Source of the DNA: Atlantibacter hermannii
Lineage (GTDB): Bacteria; Pseudomonadota; Gammaproteobacteria; Enterobacterales; Enterobacteriaceae
DNA: 64,000 nt
Direction of reading: 5' to 3'
Assembly (NCBI GenBank): GCA_900635495.1
Contig: LR134136.1
Location: forward strand, 1,736,001 to 1,800,000
A program made the position numbers and the translations under genes. The notes under the pieces were generated by a model. It was not told the origin of the DNA. It searched no databases and saw only the letters and a program-made list of their open reading frames with translations. Position 1 is the stretch's first letter; every line of letters begins with the position of its first letter. Shown here one piece after another: positions 1 to 10,396 of this stretch.

Positions 1-1
1 A

Positions 2-325
2 AACGGGTTGCTGATGCATAATATGGTGGCCGGAAATTTCGCTTATGTGCAGCAAGGTATGCCGAAACGGAAAAAGCGTACGCTGTCGCCTGACTTTCCA
101 CGCAACCCCGATGAGGTCTATCACTGGCTTGAACAAATCGGCTGGACGATTACCGGCAAAACCGGCGTACGGGTGTTTCATGACTATCTGCGCGAGAAAC
201 ACCGCCAGCGTGACGAATTTGAAACGCTGCTGGAGCTGGAAACGCGTTACTGCCGGCAGGAGCCCTTTATCAGTATGGCCCGCTATATACATGTCACCGC
301 AAGAAAGCCGGAGAACCAAGGATAA
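2..325 (+). CDS. cmoM: tRNA 5-carboxymethoxyuridine methyltransferase CmoM, C-terminal part
   Basis: This is the C-terminal 107 residues of CmoM (formerly SmtA), the SAM-dependent methyltransferase that makes the methyl ester of 5-carboxymethoxyuridine at wobble position 34 of some tRNAs. The frame is open to the left edge, so the start and the SAM-binding Rossmann half lie outside the window. What remains resembles the end of the E. coli protein, including the stretch MHNMVAGNF near the edge and the terminal YIHVTARKP. The stop lies 3 bases before mukF, matching the smtA-mukFEB order of E. coli and suggesting co-transcription. Identification is by recognition of the tail and the synteny. Confidence 0.93.
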   Translation, partial: NGLLMHNMVAGNFAYVQQGMPKRKKRTLSPDFPRNPDEVYHWLEQIGWTITGKTGVRVFHDYLREKHRQRDEFETLLELETRYCRQEPFISMARYIHVTARKPENQG

Positions 326-328
326 ACT

Positions 329-1651
329 ATGAGTGATTTTTCCCAGACAGTCCCCGAACTGGTTGCCTGGGCCAGGAAAAATGATTTTTCCATCCAGCTT
401 CCGGTAGACAGGCTGGCCTTTTTGCTGGCCATCGCCACGCTTAACGGCGAACGCATGGACGGCGAAATGAGCGAGGGCGAACTGGTGGATGCGTTTCGCC
501 ATGTGAGCGCGGCGTTTGAGCAGACTCACGAAACGGTAACCCAGCGCGCTAACAATGCCATTAATGACATGGTGCGCCAGCGCTTAATCAATCGCTTTAC
601 CAGCGAAGTCACCGAAGGTAATGCTATTTACCGCTTAACGCCGTTAGGCATTGGCATTACCGACTATTACATTCGTCAGCGTGAGTTTTCTACGCTGCGG
701 CTTTCCATGCAGCTCTCTATCGTGGCGGGTGAACTGAAACGCGCCGCCGACGCCGCTTCGGAAGGCGGCGACGAATTTCACTGGCACCGCAATGTTTATG
801 CCCCGCTTAAATATTCGGTCGCAGAGATATTCGATAGCATCGACCTCACCCAGCGCATCATGGATGAACAGCAACAGTCGGTGAAAGACGACATCGCGCA
901 ACTGCTGAACAAAGACTGGCGCGCCGCCATTTCCAGTTGTGAACTGCTGCTGTCAGAAACCTCCGGCACATTACGTGAGCTGCAGGATACCCTCGAAGCG
1001 GCGGGCGACAAGCTTCAGGCGAATCTGTTGCTGATTCAGGACGCCATTCTCGATAAAAACGATCTGCATTTTATCGATCGCCTGATTGTCGATCTGCAAA
1101 GCAAGCTGGACCGTATTATTAGCTGGGGTCAGCAGGCCATCGACTTGTGGATTGGTTATGACCGCCACGTCCATAAATTTATCCGTACCGCCATTGATAT
1201 GGATAAAAATCGCGTCTTCGCGCAACGTCTGCGCCAGTCGGTGCAGAGCTATTTCGATGCGCCATGGGCATTGACCCACGCCAACGCCGATCGTCTGCTG
1301 GATATGCGTGATGAAGAGATGACGCTGCGTGATGAAGAAGTGACCGGCGAATTACCTGCGGATCTGGAATATGAAGAATTTAACGAAATCCGCGAGCAAT
1401 TAGCCGCGTTAATTGAAGCGCAACTGGCTGGATTCAAAAACAGACAACAACCACTGGATCTCGGTCTGGTGATGCGTGAGTATCTTGCGCAGTATCCGCG
1501 CGCCCGCCATTTCGACGTTGCGCGCATCGTGGTTGACCAGGCCGTGCGCCTGGGTATCGCCGAAGCAGATTTCACTGGGTTGCCTGCGAAATGGCAGCCC
1601 ATTAATGATTACGGAGCCAAGGTACAGGCACATGTCATTGACAAGTATTGA
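329..1651 (+). CDS. mukF: Chromosome partition protein MukF (kleisin)
   Basis: MukF is the kleisin subunit of the MukBEF bacterial condensin that compacts and segregates the chromosome. The protein is 440 residues, the same as in E. coli. It has the usual plan: an N-terminal winged-helix dimerisation region (about the first 115 residues), a helical middle, an acidic linker, and a C-terminal winged-helix region that binds the MukB head. The start ATG follows the cmoM stop by 3 bases, and the 3' end overlaps mukE by 20 bases. This is the tight translational coupling typical of the operon. The frame is intact. Its partner mukB, further down the operon, is frameshifted in this sequence. Confidence 0.97.
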   Translation: MSDFSQTVPELVAWARKNDFSIQLPVDRLAFLLAIATLNGERMDGEMSEGELVDAFRHVSAAFEQTHETVTQRANNAINDMVRQRLINRFTSEVTEGNAIYRLTPLGIGITDYYIRQREFSTLRLSMQLSIVAGELKRAADAASEGGDEFHWHRNVYAPLKYSVAEIFDSIDLTQRIMDEQQQSVKDDIAQLLNKDWRAAISSCELLLSETSGTLRELQDTLEAAGDKLQANLLLIQDAILDKNDLHFIDRLIVDLQSKLDRIISWGQQAIDLWIGYDRHVHKFIRTAIDMDKNRVFAQRLRQSVQSYFDAPWALTHANADRLLDMRDEEMTLRDEEVTGELPADLEYEEFNEIREQLAALIEAQLAGFKNRQQPLDLGLVMREYLAQYPRARHFDVARIVVDQAVRLGIAEADFTGLPAKWQPINDYGAKVQAHVIDKY

Positions 1652-2342
1652 AAAAGTGATGCCGGTTAAACTGGCTCAGGCGTTGGCGAACCCGCTTTTC
1701 CCGGCGTTAGACAGCCAACTGCGTTCAGGACGCCATATTGGGCTGGATGAGCTCGACAACCATGCCTATTTAATGGATTTTCAGCCCGAGCTGGAAGAGT
1801 TTTATGCCCGCTACAACGTAGAGTTGATCCGCGCTCCTGAAGGGTTCTTCTATTTACGCCCACGGTCCACCACGCTCATTCCGCGCTCGGTGCTGTCGGA
1901 ACTCGACATGATGGTTGGGAAAGTCCTTTGTTACCTTTACCTCAGCCCGGAGCGGCTGGCGAACGAGGGCATTTTTACCCAGCAGGAGCTGTATGACGAA
2001 CTGTTAACTCTGGCGGATGAAAGCAAACTGCTTAAGCTCGTTAACAACCGCTCTACCGGCTCCGATCTGGATAAACAAAAGCTTCAGGAAAAGGTGCGCT
2101 CCTCCTTAAACCGCCTGCGCCGTCTGGGGATGGTGTGGTTTATGGGACATGACAGCAGTAAATTCCGCATCACCGAATCGGTGTTTCGTTTTGGCGCTGA
2201 CGTGCGCGCCGGCGACGACCCGCGCGAAGCGCAACTGCGCATGATCCGCGACGGGGAAGCGATGCCGGTCGAAAACACCCTGCAACTCAATGATGAGACT
2301 GAAGACGCGCAACCGGATAATGCGGAGGAAGATAATGATTGA
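1632..2342 (+). CDS. mukE: Chromosome partition protein MukE
   Basis: MukE is the KITE-type accessory subunit that binds MukF and modulates MukB ATPase and DNA loading. The ATG at 1632 was chosen because it gives MSLTSIEKVMPVKLAQ, which aligns with the known N-terminus, and a protein of 236 residues against 234 in E. coli. The frame is open further upstream but only inside mukF. The gene overlaps mukF by 20 bases and mukB by 8 bases. The body (for example LRSGRHIGLDELDNHA and VRSSLNRLRRLGMVWFMG) is strongly conserved. The C-terminus is acidic (DETEDAQPDNAEEDND), as usual for the family. Confidence 0.97.
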   Translation: MSLTSIEKVMPVKLAQALANPLFPALDSQLRSGRHIGLDELDNHAYLMDFQPELEEFYARYNVELIRAPEGFFYLRPRSTTLIPRSVLSELDMMVGKVLCYLYLSPERLANEGIFTQQELYDELLTLADESKLLKLVNNRSTGSDLDKQKLQEKVRSSLNRLRRLGMVWFMGHDSSKFRITESVFRFGADVRAGDDPREAQLRMIRDGEAMPVENTLQLNDETEDAQPDNAEEDND

Positions 2343-5300
2343 ACGCGGTAAATTTCGCTCGCTAACGCTGGTTAACTGGAACGGTTTCTTTGCCAGAACC
2401 TTCGATCTGGATGAACTGGTCACCACGCTGTCCGGCGGCAACGGTGCGGGTAAATCCACCACCATGGCCGCCTTTGTCACGGCGTTGATCCCCGACTTAA
2501 CGCTACTGCATTTCCGTAATACCACCGAAGCGGGAGCCACCAGCGGTTCCCGTGATAAAGGCCTGCACGGAAAACTAAAAGCGGGCGTCTGTTATTCGGT
2601 TCTGGACGTGGTGAACTCCCGTCACCAACGGGTTGTGGTTGGGGTTCGCCTGCAGCAGGTGGCGGGCCGCGATCGTAAAGTGGATATTAAACCTTTCGCC
2701 ATCCAGGGTCTGCCGACAGCGATCCAGCCGACGCAATTGCTCACCGAAACGCTGAATGAGCGTCAGGCGAGAGTGCTGACACTTCAGGAGCTGAAGGAGA
2801 AGGTCGAGCAAATCGAAGGCGTTCAGTTCAAGCCGTTCAATTCCATCACCGATTATCACTCCCTGATGTTTGATCTGGGCATTGTGGCGCGTCGTTTACG
2901 CTCCGCCTCCGATCGCAGTAAATATTATCGCCTGATTGAAGCCTCGCTGTACGGGGGTATTTCCAGCGCCATTACCCGTTCCCTGCGTGACTATCTGCTG
3001 CCGGAAAACAGCGGCGTGCGTAAGGCGTTTCAGGATATGGAAGCGGCCCTGCGCGAAAACCGCCTGACGCTGGAAGCCATTCGCGTTACCCAGTCAGACC
3101 GCGATCTGTTTAAGCATTTAATCTCTGAAGCCACAGACTACGTGGCGGCAGACTATATGCGCCATGCCAACGAGCGCCGTATTCATCTCGATAAAGCGAT
3201 TGAATACCGTCGCGATCTCTTTACCAGCCGTCAGCAACTGGCTGCCGAGCAGTATAAGCATGTCGATATGGCGCGCGAACTGGCCGAACATGCGGGTGCG
3301 GAAGGCGATCTGGAAGCCGATTATCAGGCGGCCAGCGACCATCTTAATCTGGTGCAAACGGCGCTGCGTCAGCAGGAAAAAATCGAGCGCTACGACGCAG
3401 ACCTGGAAGAGTTGCAGGTTCGGCTGGAAGAGCAAAATGAAGTTGTCGCTGAAGCCGCCGAACAGCAGGAAGAGAATGAAGCGCGGGCGGAAGCCGCTGA
3501 GCTGGAAGTGGACGAACTGAAAAGCCAGCTGGCGGACTATCAGCAGGCGCTGGATGTTCAGCAAACCCGCGCAATCCAGTATCAGCAGGCGCTTACCGCC
3601 CTTGAGCGTGCCCGTGAACTGTGCCATCTGCCGGACCTGACCGCGGATTCCGCACAGGAATGGCTGGAAACATTCCAGGCCAAAGAGGAAGAGGCCACGA
3701 GCCGCTTGCTTAATCTGGAGCAAAAAATGAGTGTCGCTCAGGCGGCACACAGCCAGTTTGAACAGGCATTCCAGCTGGTTTGCGCCATCAATGGCCCGGT
3801 TGCCCGTGATGAAGCCTGGGACGTGGCGCGTGACCTGTTGCGCGATGCCTCTACCCAGCGGCATCTCGCGGCGCAGGTCACGCCGCTGCGTGCGCGCCTG
3901 AACGAGCTGGAGCAACGTCTGCGCGAGCAGCAGGACGCCGAGCGGCTCCTTTCTGATTTCTGCAAACGCCAGGGCAAGCGCTACTCGCCTGAACAGCTTG
4001 AAGCGCTGCATCAGGAGCTTGAGGAGCGTATCGCCGCGTTATCCGACAACGTATCGCAGGCCAGCGAACAGCGCATGGCGTTGCGCCAGGAACTGGAACA
4101 GCTGCAAAGCCGTATCAAAACGCTGACGCAACGCGCGCCCGTCTGGCTGGCGGCACAAAACAGCCTTAACCAGATCACTGAACAGTGCGGTGAGAATTTC
4201 GAATCCAGCCAGCAGGTCACTGAATATTTGCAACAGCTGCTGGAGCGCGAGCGTGAAGCGGTTGTTGAACGTGACGAAGTAGGTGCCCGCAAACGCGCTG
4301 TAGATGATGAAATCGAACGTCTCAGCCAGCCGGGCGGTGCGGAAGATGCGCGCCTGAACACCCTGGCCGAACGTTTCGGCGGCGTCTTGTTGTCAGAGAT
4401 CTACGACGACGTAAGCCTTGAAGATGCGCCTTACTTTTCGGCGTTGTATGGCCCTTCGCGCCATGCGATTGTGGTCCCGGATTTGTCCCTGGTGCGTGAG
4501 CAACTCGACGGACTGGAAGATACCCCGGAAGATCTGTATTTGATCGAAGGGGATCCGCAGTCATTCGACGACAGCGTATTCAGCACCGAAGAACTGGAAA
4601 AAGCGGTGGTGGTTAAAATCGCCGATCGCCAGTGGCGTTATTCACGCTTCCCGTCGCTGCCGCTGTTTGGCCGTGCGGCGCGTGAAAATCGCATTGAAAG
4701 CCTGCATCAGGAGCGTGAAACCCTGTCTGAACGTTTCGCGACACTGTCGTTTGATGTTCAGAAGACCCAGCGCTTGCATCAGGCATTCAGCCGCTTTATC
4801 GGCAACCATCTGGCGGTGGCCTTTGAAGACGATCCGGAAGCCGAAATCCGCGAACTCAACACGCGCCGCAATGAGCTTGAGCGGGCGTTGAGCACCCACG
4901 AGAGCGATAATCAGCAACAGCGTGCGCAGTTTGAGCAGGCGAAAGAAGGCGTGGCTCAGCTGAACCGCCTGCTTCCGCGCCTTGCATTGCTGGAGGATGA
5001 AACGCTGTCCGATCGCGTCGATGAGATCCGCGAACGGCTGGATGAAGCCCAGGAAGCGGCGCATTTTATCAACCAGTTTGGCAATCAACTGGCGAAGCTG
5101 GAGCCGCTGGTGTCGGTACTGCAGAGCGATCCTGAGCAGTACGATCAGTTAAAAGATGATTACGCGTATGCCCAACAGCAGCAACGCGATGCGCGTCAGC
5201 AGGCGTTTGCTTTGTCGGAAGTCGTATCGCGTCGGGCGCATTTTGGATATTCAGACTCTGCCGGCATGCTGAGCGGCAATAACGATCTGAATGAGCAACT

Positions 5301-6784
5301 GCGTAAGCGTCTGGAACAGGCTGAAATTGAGCGTACCCGGGCCCCGTGAGGCGCTGCGTACCCATGCGGCGCAGGTGAGTCAGTATCACCAGGTGCTGGC
5401 GTCGCTGAAAAGCTCTTTCGATACCAAGAAAGAGTTGCTTAACGATTTGAATAAAGAGCTGAAAGACATTGGCGTACGCGCCGACGCCGGCGCGGAAGAG
5501 CGTGCCCGGGCCCGTCGCGATGAACTCCATACGCAGCTCAGCAATAACCGTACTCGTCGCAGCCAGCTTGAGAAACAACTGACCTTCTGCGAAGCGGAAA
5601 TGGACAACCTGACCCGTAAACTGCGCAAGCTCGAGCGTGATTATCACGAGATGCGTGAGCAGGTGGTCAGCGCCAAAGCGGGCTGGTGCGCGGTTATGCG
5701 CCTGGTCAAAGACAATGGCGTAGAACGCCGTCTACATCGCCGCGAACTGGCCTATCTGTCTGGTGATGAGCTGCGCTCTATGTCGGATAAGGCACTGGGA
5801 GCGCTGCGCCTGGCGGTGGCGGATAATGAGCACTTGCGCGATGTACTGCGTGGTTCAGAAGATCCGAAACGTCCGGAGCGTAAGATCCAGTTCTTCGTGG
5901 CGGTGTATCAGCATCTTCGCGAACGTATCCGTCAGGATATTATTCGTACCGATGATCCGGTAGAAGCCATTGAGCAAATGGAAATTGAGCTGGGACGGTT
6001 GACCGAAGAGCTCACCTCCCGCGAGCAGAAACTGGCGATCAGCTCACGCAGCGTGGCGAATATTATTCGCAAAACCATCCAGCGCGAGCAGAACCGTATT
6101 CGTATGCTGAACCAGGGTTTGCAGAGCGTTTCGTTTGGCCAGGTCAACAGCGTACGGCTCAATGTCAATGTGCGTGAAAGTCATGCCACCTTGCTGGATG
6201 TGCTCTCCGAGCAACATGAACAGCATCAGGATTTGTTCAACAGCAATCGTCTGACCTTCTCCGAAGCGTTGGCGAAACTTTACCAACGGCTGAATCCGCA
6301 GGTGGATATGGGCCAGCGTACGCCGCAAACCATTGGGGAAGAGTTGCTGGATTACCGTAACTATCTGGAAATGGAAGTCGAAGTTAACCGTGGCTCCGAC
6401 GGCTGGCTTCGCGCCGAAAGTGGCGCGTTGTCCACCGGTGAAGCGATCGGTACCGGTATGTCTATTCTGGTTATGGTGGTTCAGAGCTGGGAAGACGAAG
6501 CGCGTCGTTTGCGTGGTAAAGACATTTCGCCTTGTCGCCTGCTGTTCCTCGACGAAGCGGCGCGTCTGGATGCCCGTTCCATCGCCACACTCTTCGAGCT
6601 GTGCGATCGTCTGGAGATGCAGTTAATCATCGCCGCGCCGGAAAATATAAGTCCGGAAAAAGGCACGACCTACAAGCTGGTGCGTAAAGTGGTTAACAAT
6701 CACGAGCACGTGCATGTGGTGGGCTTGCGTGGTTTTGCAGCACCGCAAACTGAAGCGCTGGCAGGTACCGCCGACGCGTCATAA
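2335..6784 (+). pseudogene. mukB: Chromosome partition protein MukB, interrupted by a +1 frameshift
   Basis: MukB is the SMC-like ATPase of the MukBEF condensin. The first frame (2335-5349) gives 1004 residues with the head Walker A motif GGNGAGKST at about residues 34-42, the left coiled coil and the hinge. It then runs into TGA at 5347. The rest continues in the next frame from 5345 to 6784, with the right coiled coil, ABC signature region (SGALSTGEAIGTG) and Walker B (LLFLDEA). The run GGGCCCC at 5339-5345 carries one C too many. Removing one base joins ERTRA to REALRTHAAQ and restores a 1482-residue protein (E. coli 1486). As read, the product lacks the C-terminal half of the head and could not hydrolyse ATP. 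Both halves are otherwise well conserved with no other lesion, so a sequencing error or a very recent mutation is more likely than old decay. Confidence 0.9.
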
Positions 6785-6800
6785 TGGTGCTGTAATGACA

Positions 6801-6835
6801 CGCCCGGAACAGCAATGTTCCGGGCGTTTGTTTTG
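6801..6835 (+). terminator. Rho-independent terminator after mukFEB
   Basis: A perfect 10-bp stem (CGCCCGGAAC / GTTCCGGGCG) with a 6-base loop is followed by TTTGTTTTGT, 16 bases after the mukB stop. Confidence 0.85.
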
Positions 6836-7053
6836 TAAGTGATTGCAAATACCCGGGCAATACGATCCGGGCATCGCTTGCTGCCGTTCCGCTTAGCATG
6901 ACAAACCGGATTGTGCTGGCTTTTTTTTCGACCTTTCTTTTCTTTAAACTTCTTTACATTTGGCGAGGCAAATGGTTTTTTCTGTTTATATACTGAAGTT
7001 AATCCTGAAGCCGCGCTTACGGGAATGATGTAATAATGATAAGGAGGCAAGGG

Positions 7054-8928
7054 ATGTTGCTTATAAAAGCTCAACGTTATCGGTGGTCTGCTGTTAATTT
7101 ATGTCTGGCCCTTTGTTTAGCCCCGCTGGCGAATGTCTCAGCGCAGGAGCCGGAGCTGGTGCCTGTCGACGATTCCGCCGCTGCTATCGCGCAACCTGGT
7201 ACCCCGCTGCTGCCGCAGCCGCAGTCACCCGCAACCGCGCTCATGGCGGGCATTGCTTCCCCCACCGATGGCGAGCAACTCGCTCAAACGCGCGCCACGC
7301 TGCAATCCTCACTGCCTGGCGGCTATACCCCGGTTTATATGGATGCATTAACCGCGTTGTATACCGCGCGGGAAAGCAAACCGATGTGGGATAACCGCGA
7401 AGCGGTGCAGGCCTTCCAGCAACAGCTGGCAGAAGTCGCCATCGCCGGTTTTCAGCCGCAATTCACCACCTGGGTGGAACTCCTCACTAACCCGGATGTT
7501 ACCGGCATGGCGCGGGATGTAGTCCTGTCTGATGCCATGATGGGATACCTTTACTACCTTTCCGGCATTCCGTTGAAAGGGAATCGCTGGCTTTACAGCG
7601 ATAAGCCGTATAAAGCCGAAATAGCGCCGCTCTCAGTGGTAAACCAGTGGCAGCTGGCGCTGGATAATGGCTCGCTGATTGCGTTCGTCCAGAGCCTCGC
7701 ACCGCAACATCCGCAATACCAGGCGATGCATCAGTATTTACTCAATCTGGTGGCGGATGCCCGGCCATGGCCGCAGTTGACCTCGCAGGCAACGTTGCGC
7801 CCAGGGCAGTGGAGTAACGATGTCGCGGCGCTAAGGGAAATTCTTGCGCGTACCGGCATGCTGGATGATGCGCCGAAAATTGTACTGCCGGGCGATCCAG
7901 CCTCGTCTAAAAATGCGGTGGTGAGTCCTTCCGCAGCCATGACTGACGAGATGACCGATTCCGGTAAGCCCACGCCGATAGCGAAGGCGGGACAGAAAAA
8001 ACCGGTGACAGCGGTGCGTGCGGTATATGACAAGACGCTGGTGGAAGCCGTGAAACGCTTCCAGGCTTCTCAGGGGCTTAATGCGGATGGCGTAATAGGG
8101 CAAACCACCCGCGACTGGCTTAACGTCTCTGCGGAGCAACGCGCTGCGGTTGTCGCGTTAAACATCCAACGCCTGCGCCTGCTGCCTCAGAAACTGACTA
8201 CCGGCATTATGGTTAACATTCCGGCGTTCTCGCTGGTCTATTACCAGAACGGTAATCAGGTACTGAATTCCCGCGTCATCGTTGGGCGGCCCGATCGTAA
8301 AACGCCACTGATGAGCAGCGCACTGAATAATGTGGTGGTTAACCCGCCGTGGAATGTGCCGCCGACCCTGGCACGTAAGGACATTCTGCCAAAAGTGTGG
8401 AATGACCCAGGCTATCTGGAGCGTCATAACTATACGGTGCTGCGTGGCTGGAGCGGCAAAGCGGAAGTGATTGACCCATGGATGGTAGACTGGGCAACGA
8501 TTACCGCATCGAATTTGCCTTTCCGTTTTCAGCAGGCGCCGGGCGCCCATAACTCGCTGGGGCGTTACAAATTCAACATGCCGAGTTCAGATGCCATTTA
8601 TCTGCATGACACGCCGAACCACAATCTGTTCCAGAAGGATGCCCGCGCCCTCAGCTCTGGCTGTGTGCGCGTGAATAAGGCGTCGGAACTGGCGAATATG
8701 CTGTTGCAGGATGCGGGGTGGAACGACAGCCGCATTTCTGATGCGCTGAAAGAAGGGAATACCCGCTATGTAAATATCCCGCAAACCATTCCGGTTAATC
8801 TTTATTATCTGACCGCTTTTGTGGACGCGGATGGAAAACCGCAATTTAGATCGGATATTTACAATTACGATTCACCGGCCCGTTCGGGGGCTCAAATCTT
8901 ACCCAAAGCGGAGCAACTCATCCGATAA
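7054..8928 (+). CDS. ldtD: L,D-transpeptidase LdtD (YcbB)
   Basis: LdtD is a periplasmic L,D-transpeptidase making 3-3 (mDap-mDap) crosslinks in peptidoglycan. In E. coli it is linked to envelope stress and can bypass D,D-transpeptidases. The protein is 624 residues (E. coli 615). It has an N-terminal signal peptide ending near NVSAQ, a scaffold domain, a peptidoglycan-binding motif (AVKRFQASQGLNADGVIG), and a YkuD catalytic domain. That domain carries HDTPNHNLF and SSGCVRV, with the nucleophile at Cys537. The ATG at 7054 is preceded by AAGGAGG at 7041-7047. An ATG six codons upstream lies before this Shine-Dalgarno and was not used. The region between the signal peptide and the scaffold is Pro/Ala-rich and diverges from E. 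coli. Confidence 0.96.
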   Translation: MLLIKAQRYRWSAVNLCLALCLAPLANVSAQEPELVPVDDSAAAIAQPGTPLLPQPQSPATALMAGIASPTDGEQLAQTRATLQSSLPGGYTPVYMDALTALYTARESKPMWDNREAVQAFQQQLAEVAIAGFQPQFTTWVELLTNPDVTGMARDVVLSDAMMGYLYYLSGIPLKGNRWLYSDKPYKAEIAPLSVVNQWQLALDNGSLIAFVQSLAPQHPQYQAMHQYLLNLVADARPWPQLTSQATLRPGQWSNDVAALREILARTGMLDDAPKIVLPGDPASSKNAVVSPSAAMTDEMTDSGKPTPIAKAGQKKPVTAVRAVYDKTLVEAVKRFQASQGLNADGVIGQTTRDWLNVSAEQRAAVVALNIQRLRLLPQKLTTGIMVNIPAFSLVYYQNGNQVLNSRVIVGRPDRKTPLMSSALNNVVVNPPWNVPPTLARKDILPKVWNDPGYLERHNYTVLRGWSGKAEVIDPWMVDWATITASNLPFRFQQAPGAHNSLGRYKFNMPSSDAIYLHDTPNHNLFQKDARALSSGCVRVNKASELANMLLQDAGWNDSRISDALKEGNTRYVNIPQTIPVNLYYLTAFVDADGKPQFRSDIYNYDSPARSGAQILPKAEQLIR

Positions 8929-8970
8929 GTACAGTGTTTCTAACAAATTAGCTGTCGCAATCGCGAGTTT

Positions 8971-9005
8971 AAAACGGGCCTGCTTCGCTGCAAGGCCCGT
9001 TTTTA
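8971..9005 (+). terminator. Rho-independent terminator after ldtD
   Basis: The stem AAACGGGCC / GGCCCGTTT encloses a 13-base loop and ends in TTTTT, 42 bases after the ldtD stop. Confidence 0.8.
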
Positions 9006-9106
9006 CTGGATTTCGACGCCTTGACGTGTCGGGATTTGGCAGTTATGGTGCCCTCCGTGCGCCAGAAGTGCATATAATCACAACACTGACTGTAGACCTG
9101 AACATC

Positions 9107-9655
9107 ATGGATAAATTTGACGCTAATCGCCGCAAACTGCTGGCGCTTGGTGGTGTGACGCTCGGCGCCGCCATCTTGCCTGTACCCGCATTTGCAACGC
9201 TTTCCACGCCTCGTCCACGTATTCTTACGCTGAACAACCTCAATACCGGTGAAAGTATCAAAGCGGAGTTCTTTGATGGTAAAGGCTATATTCAGGATGA
9301 ATTAGCAAAATTAAACCATTTCTTCCGGGACTATCGCGCTAATAAAATCAAATCTATCGATCCGAAGTTGTTCGATCAGCTATTCCGGCTGCAGGTTTTA
9401 TTAGGCACCCGTAAACCCGTGCAGCTCATCTCTGGCTATCGTTCGCTGGATACCAATAATGAGCTTCGCGCCAAAAGCCGCGGTGTAGCCAAACAGAGCT
9501 ATCACACCAAAGGCCAGGCCATGGATTTCCATATCGAAGGTATTGCTCTGAGCAATATTCGCAAAGCCGCATTGTCTATGCGGGCAGGTGGTGTAGGATA
9601 CTACCCGCGAAGTAACTTTGTGCATATTGATACCGGTCCACTCAGGCACTGGTAG
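9107..9655 (+). CDS. mepK: Murein DD-endopeptidase MepK (YcbK)
   Basis: MepK is an M15-type zinc endopeptidase that cleaves peptidoglycan crosslinks, including the 3-3 links made by L,D-transpeptidases such as its neighbour LdtD. It has 182 residues, the same length as in E. coli. The N-terminus carries a twin-arginine-type signal (NRRKLLALGG) ending near PAFA. Zinc ligands are visible as H133 and D140 (SYHTKGQAMDFH) and H173 (FVHID). The ATG at 9107 gives the conserved start MDKFDANRRK. The frame is open further upstream, but that sequence overlaps the ldtD terminator. gloC follows after 35 bases on the same strand. Confidence 0.96.
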   Translation: MDKFDANRRKLLALGGVTLGAAILPVPAFATLSTPRPRILTLNNLNTGESIKAEFFDGKGYIQDELAKLNHFFRDYRANKIKSIDPKLFDQLFRLQVLLGTRKPVQLISGYRSLDTNNELRAKSRGVAKQSYHTKGQAMDFHIEGIALSNIRKAALSMRAGGVGYYPRSNFVHIDTGPLRHW

Positions 9656-9690
9656 AACGAATCCGGTTATTCCCGGATACAAGGAGCGGT

Positions 9691-10338
9691 ATGAATTACC
9701 AAATTATTCCGGTCACGGCGTTCTCACAGAACTGCTCATTAATCTGGTGTGAAGAAACGCGCCTGGCGGCGCTGGTCGACCCGGGCGGAGACGCGCAGCG
9801 CATTAAACAGGCTGTGGATGAGCAGGGCGTTACGATCCAGTCAATCCTGTTGACCCATGGACATCTGGACCATGTCGGCGCGGCGGCGGAGCTTGCCGCG
9901 CATTATGGCGTGCCGATCATCGGCCCCGAAAAAGAAGATGAATTCTGGCTGCAAGGGTTACCGGCGCAAAGCCAGATGTTTGGTCTGGAAGAGTGTAAAG
10001 CGTTAACGCCCGATCGCTGGTTAAACGAAGGCGATAGCGTGACGGTTGGCAAAATCGCGCTTCAGGTGCTGCATTGCCCCGGCCATACGCCAGGCCATAT
10101 CGTATTCTTTGACGATCGGGCACGGCTGCTGATTTCCGGCGACGTCATTTTCAAAGGCGGTGTTGGCCGTAGCGATTTCCCGCGTGGAGATCATGCCGCG
10201 TTGATTGATTCCATTAAACGCAAGCTGTTGCCGTTAGGTGATGACGTGACGTTTATTCCCGGTCATGGCCCGTTGTCTACGCTCGGTCATGAGCGGCTGC
10301 ATAATCCTTTCCTGCAGGATGAGATGCCAGTCTGGTAA
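9691..10338 (+). CDS. gloC: Hydroxyacylglutathione hydrolase GloC (YcbL, type II glyoxalase)
   Basis: This is a metallo-beta-lactamase-fold hydrolase of the glyoxalase II type. It splits S-lactoylglutathione to glutathione and D-lactate in methylglyoxal detoxification. The protein has 215 residues, as in E. coli. The metal-binding motif THGHLDH gives H56, H58, D60 and H61, with further ligands in HCPGHTPGH, SGDVIF and PGHGP. The start follows AAGGAGCGGT. Methylglyoxal synthase (mgsA), the source of the toxin, lies about 31 kb away in this window. The two genes are not in one operon. Confidence 0.95.
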   Translation: MNYQIIPVTAFSQNCSLIWCEETRLAALVDPGGDAQRIKQAVDEQGVTIQSILLTHGHLDHVGAAAELAAHYGVPIIGPEKEDEFWLQGLPAQSQMFGLEECKALTPDRWLNEGDSVTVGKIALQVLHCPGHTPGHIVFFDDRARLLISGDVIFKGGVGRSDFPRGDHAALIDSIKRKLLPLGDDVTFIPGHGPLSTLGHERLHNPFLQDEMPVW

Positions 10339-10353
10339 GCCTCATTGCACAAT

Positions 10354-10381
10354 AAAAAAGGGCCGCATCAGCGGCCCTTTT
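10354..10381. terminator. Bidirectional terminator between gloC and aspC
   Basis: The stem AAAAGGGCCGC / GCGGCCCTTTT with loop ATCA lies between two convergent genes. A-rich and T-rich flanks allow it to work in both directions. Confidence 0.85.
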
Positions 10382-10396
10382 GCATACTAATAACGT

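Noticed and set aside
8..332. Second open frame of 95 codons overlapping the cmoM tail
   Set aside because: It lies fully inside cmoM in another frame and has no family resemblance. The cmoM frame matches the known protein end.
3118..4011. Long minus-strand open frame (297 codons) inside mukB
   Set aside because: A shadow of the GC-skewed coiled-coil coding sequence. No ribosome-binding site or recognisable protein.
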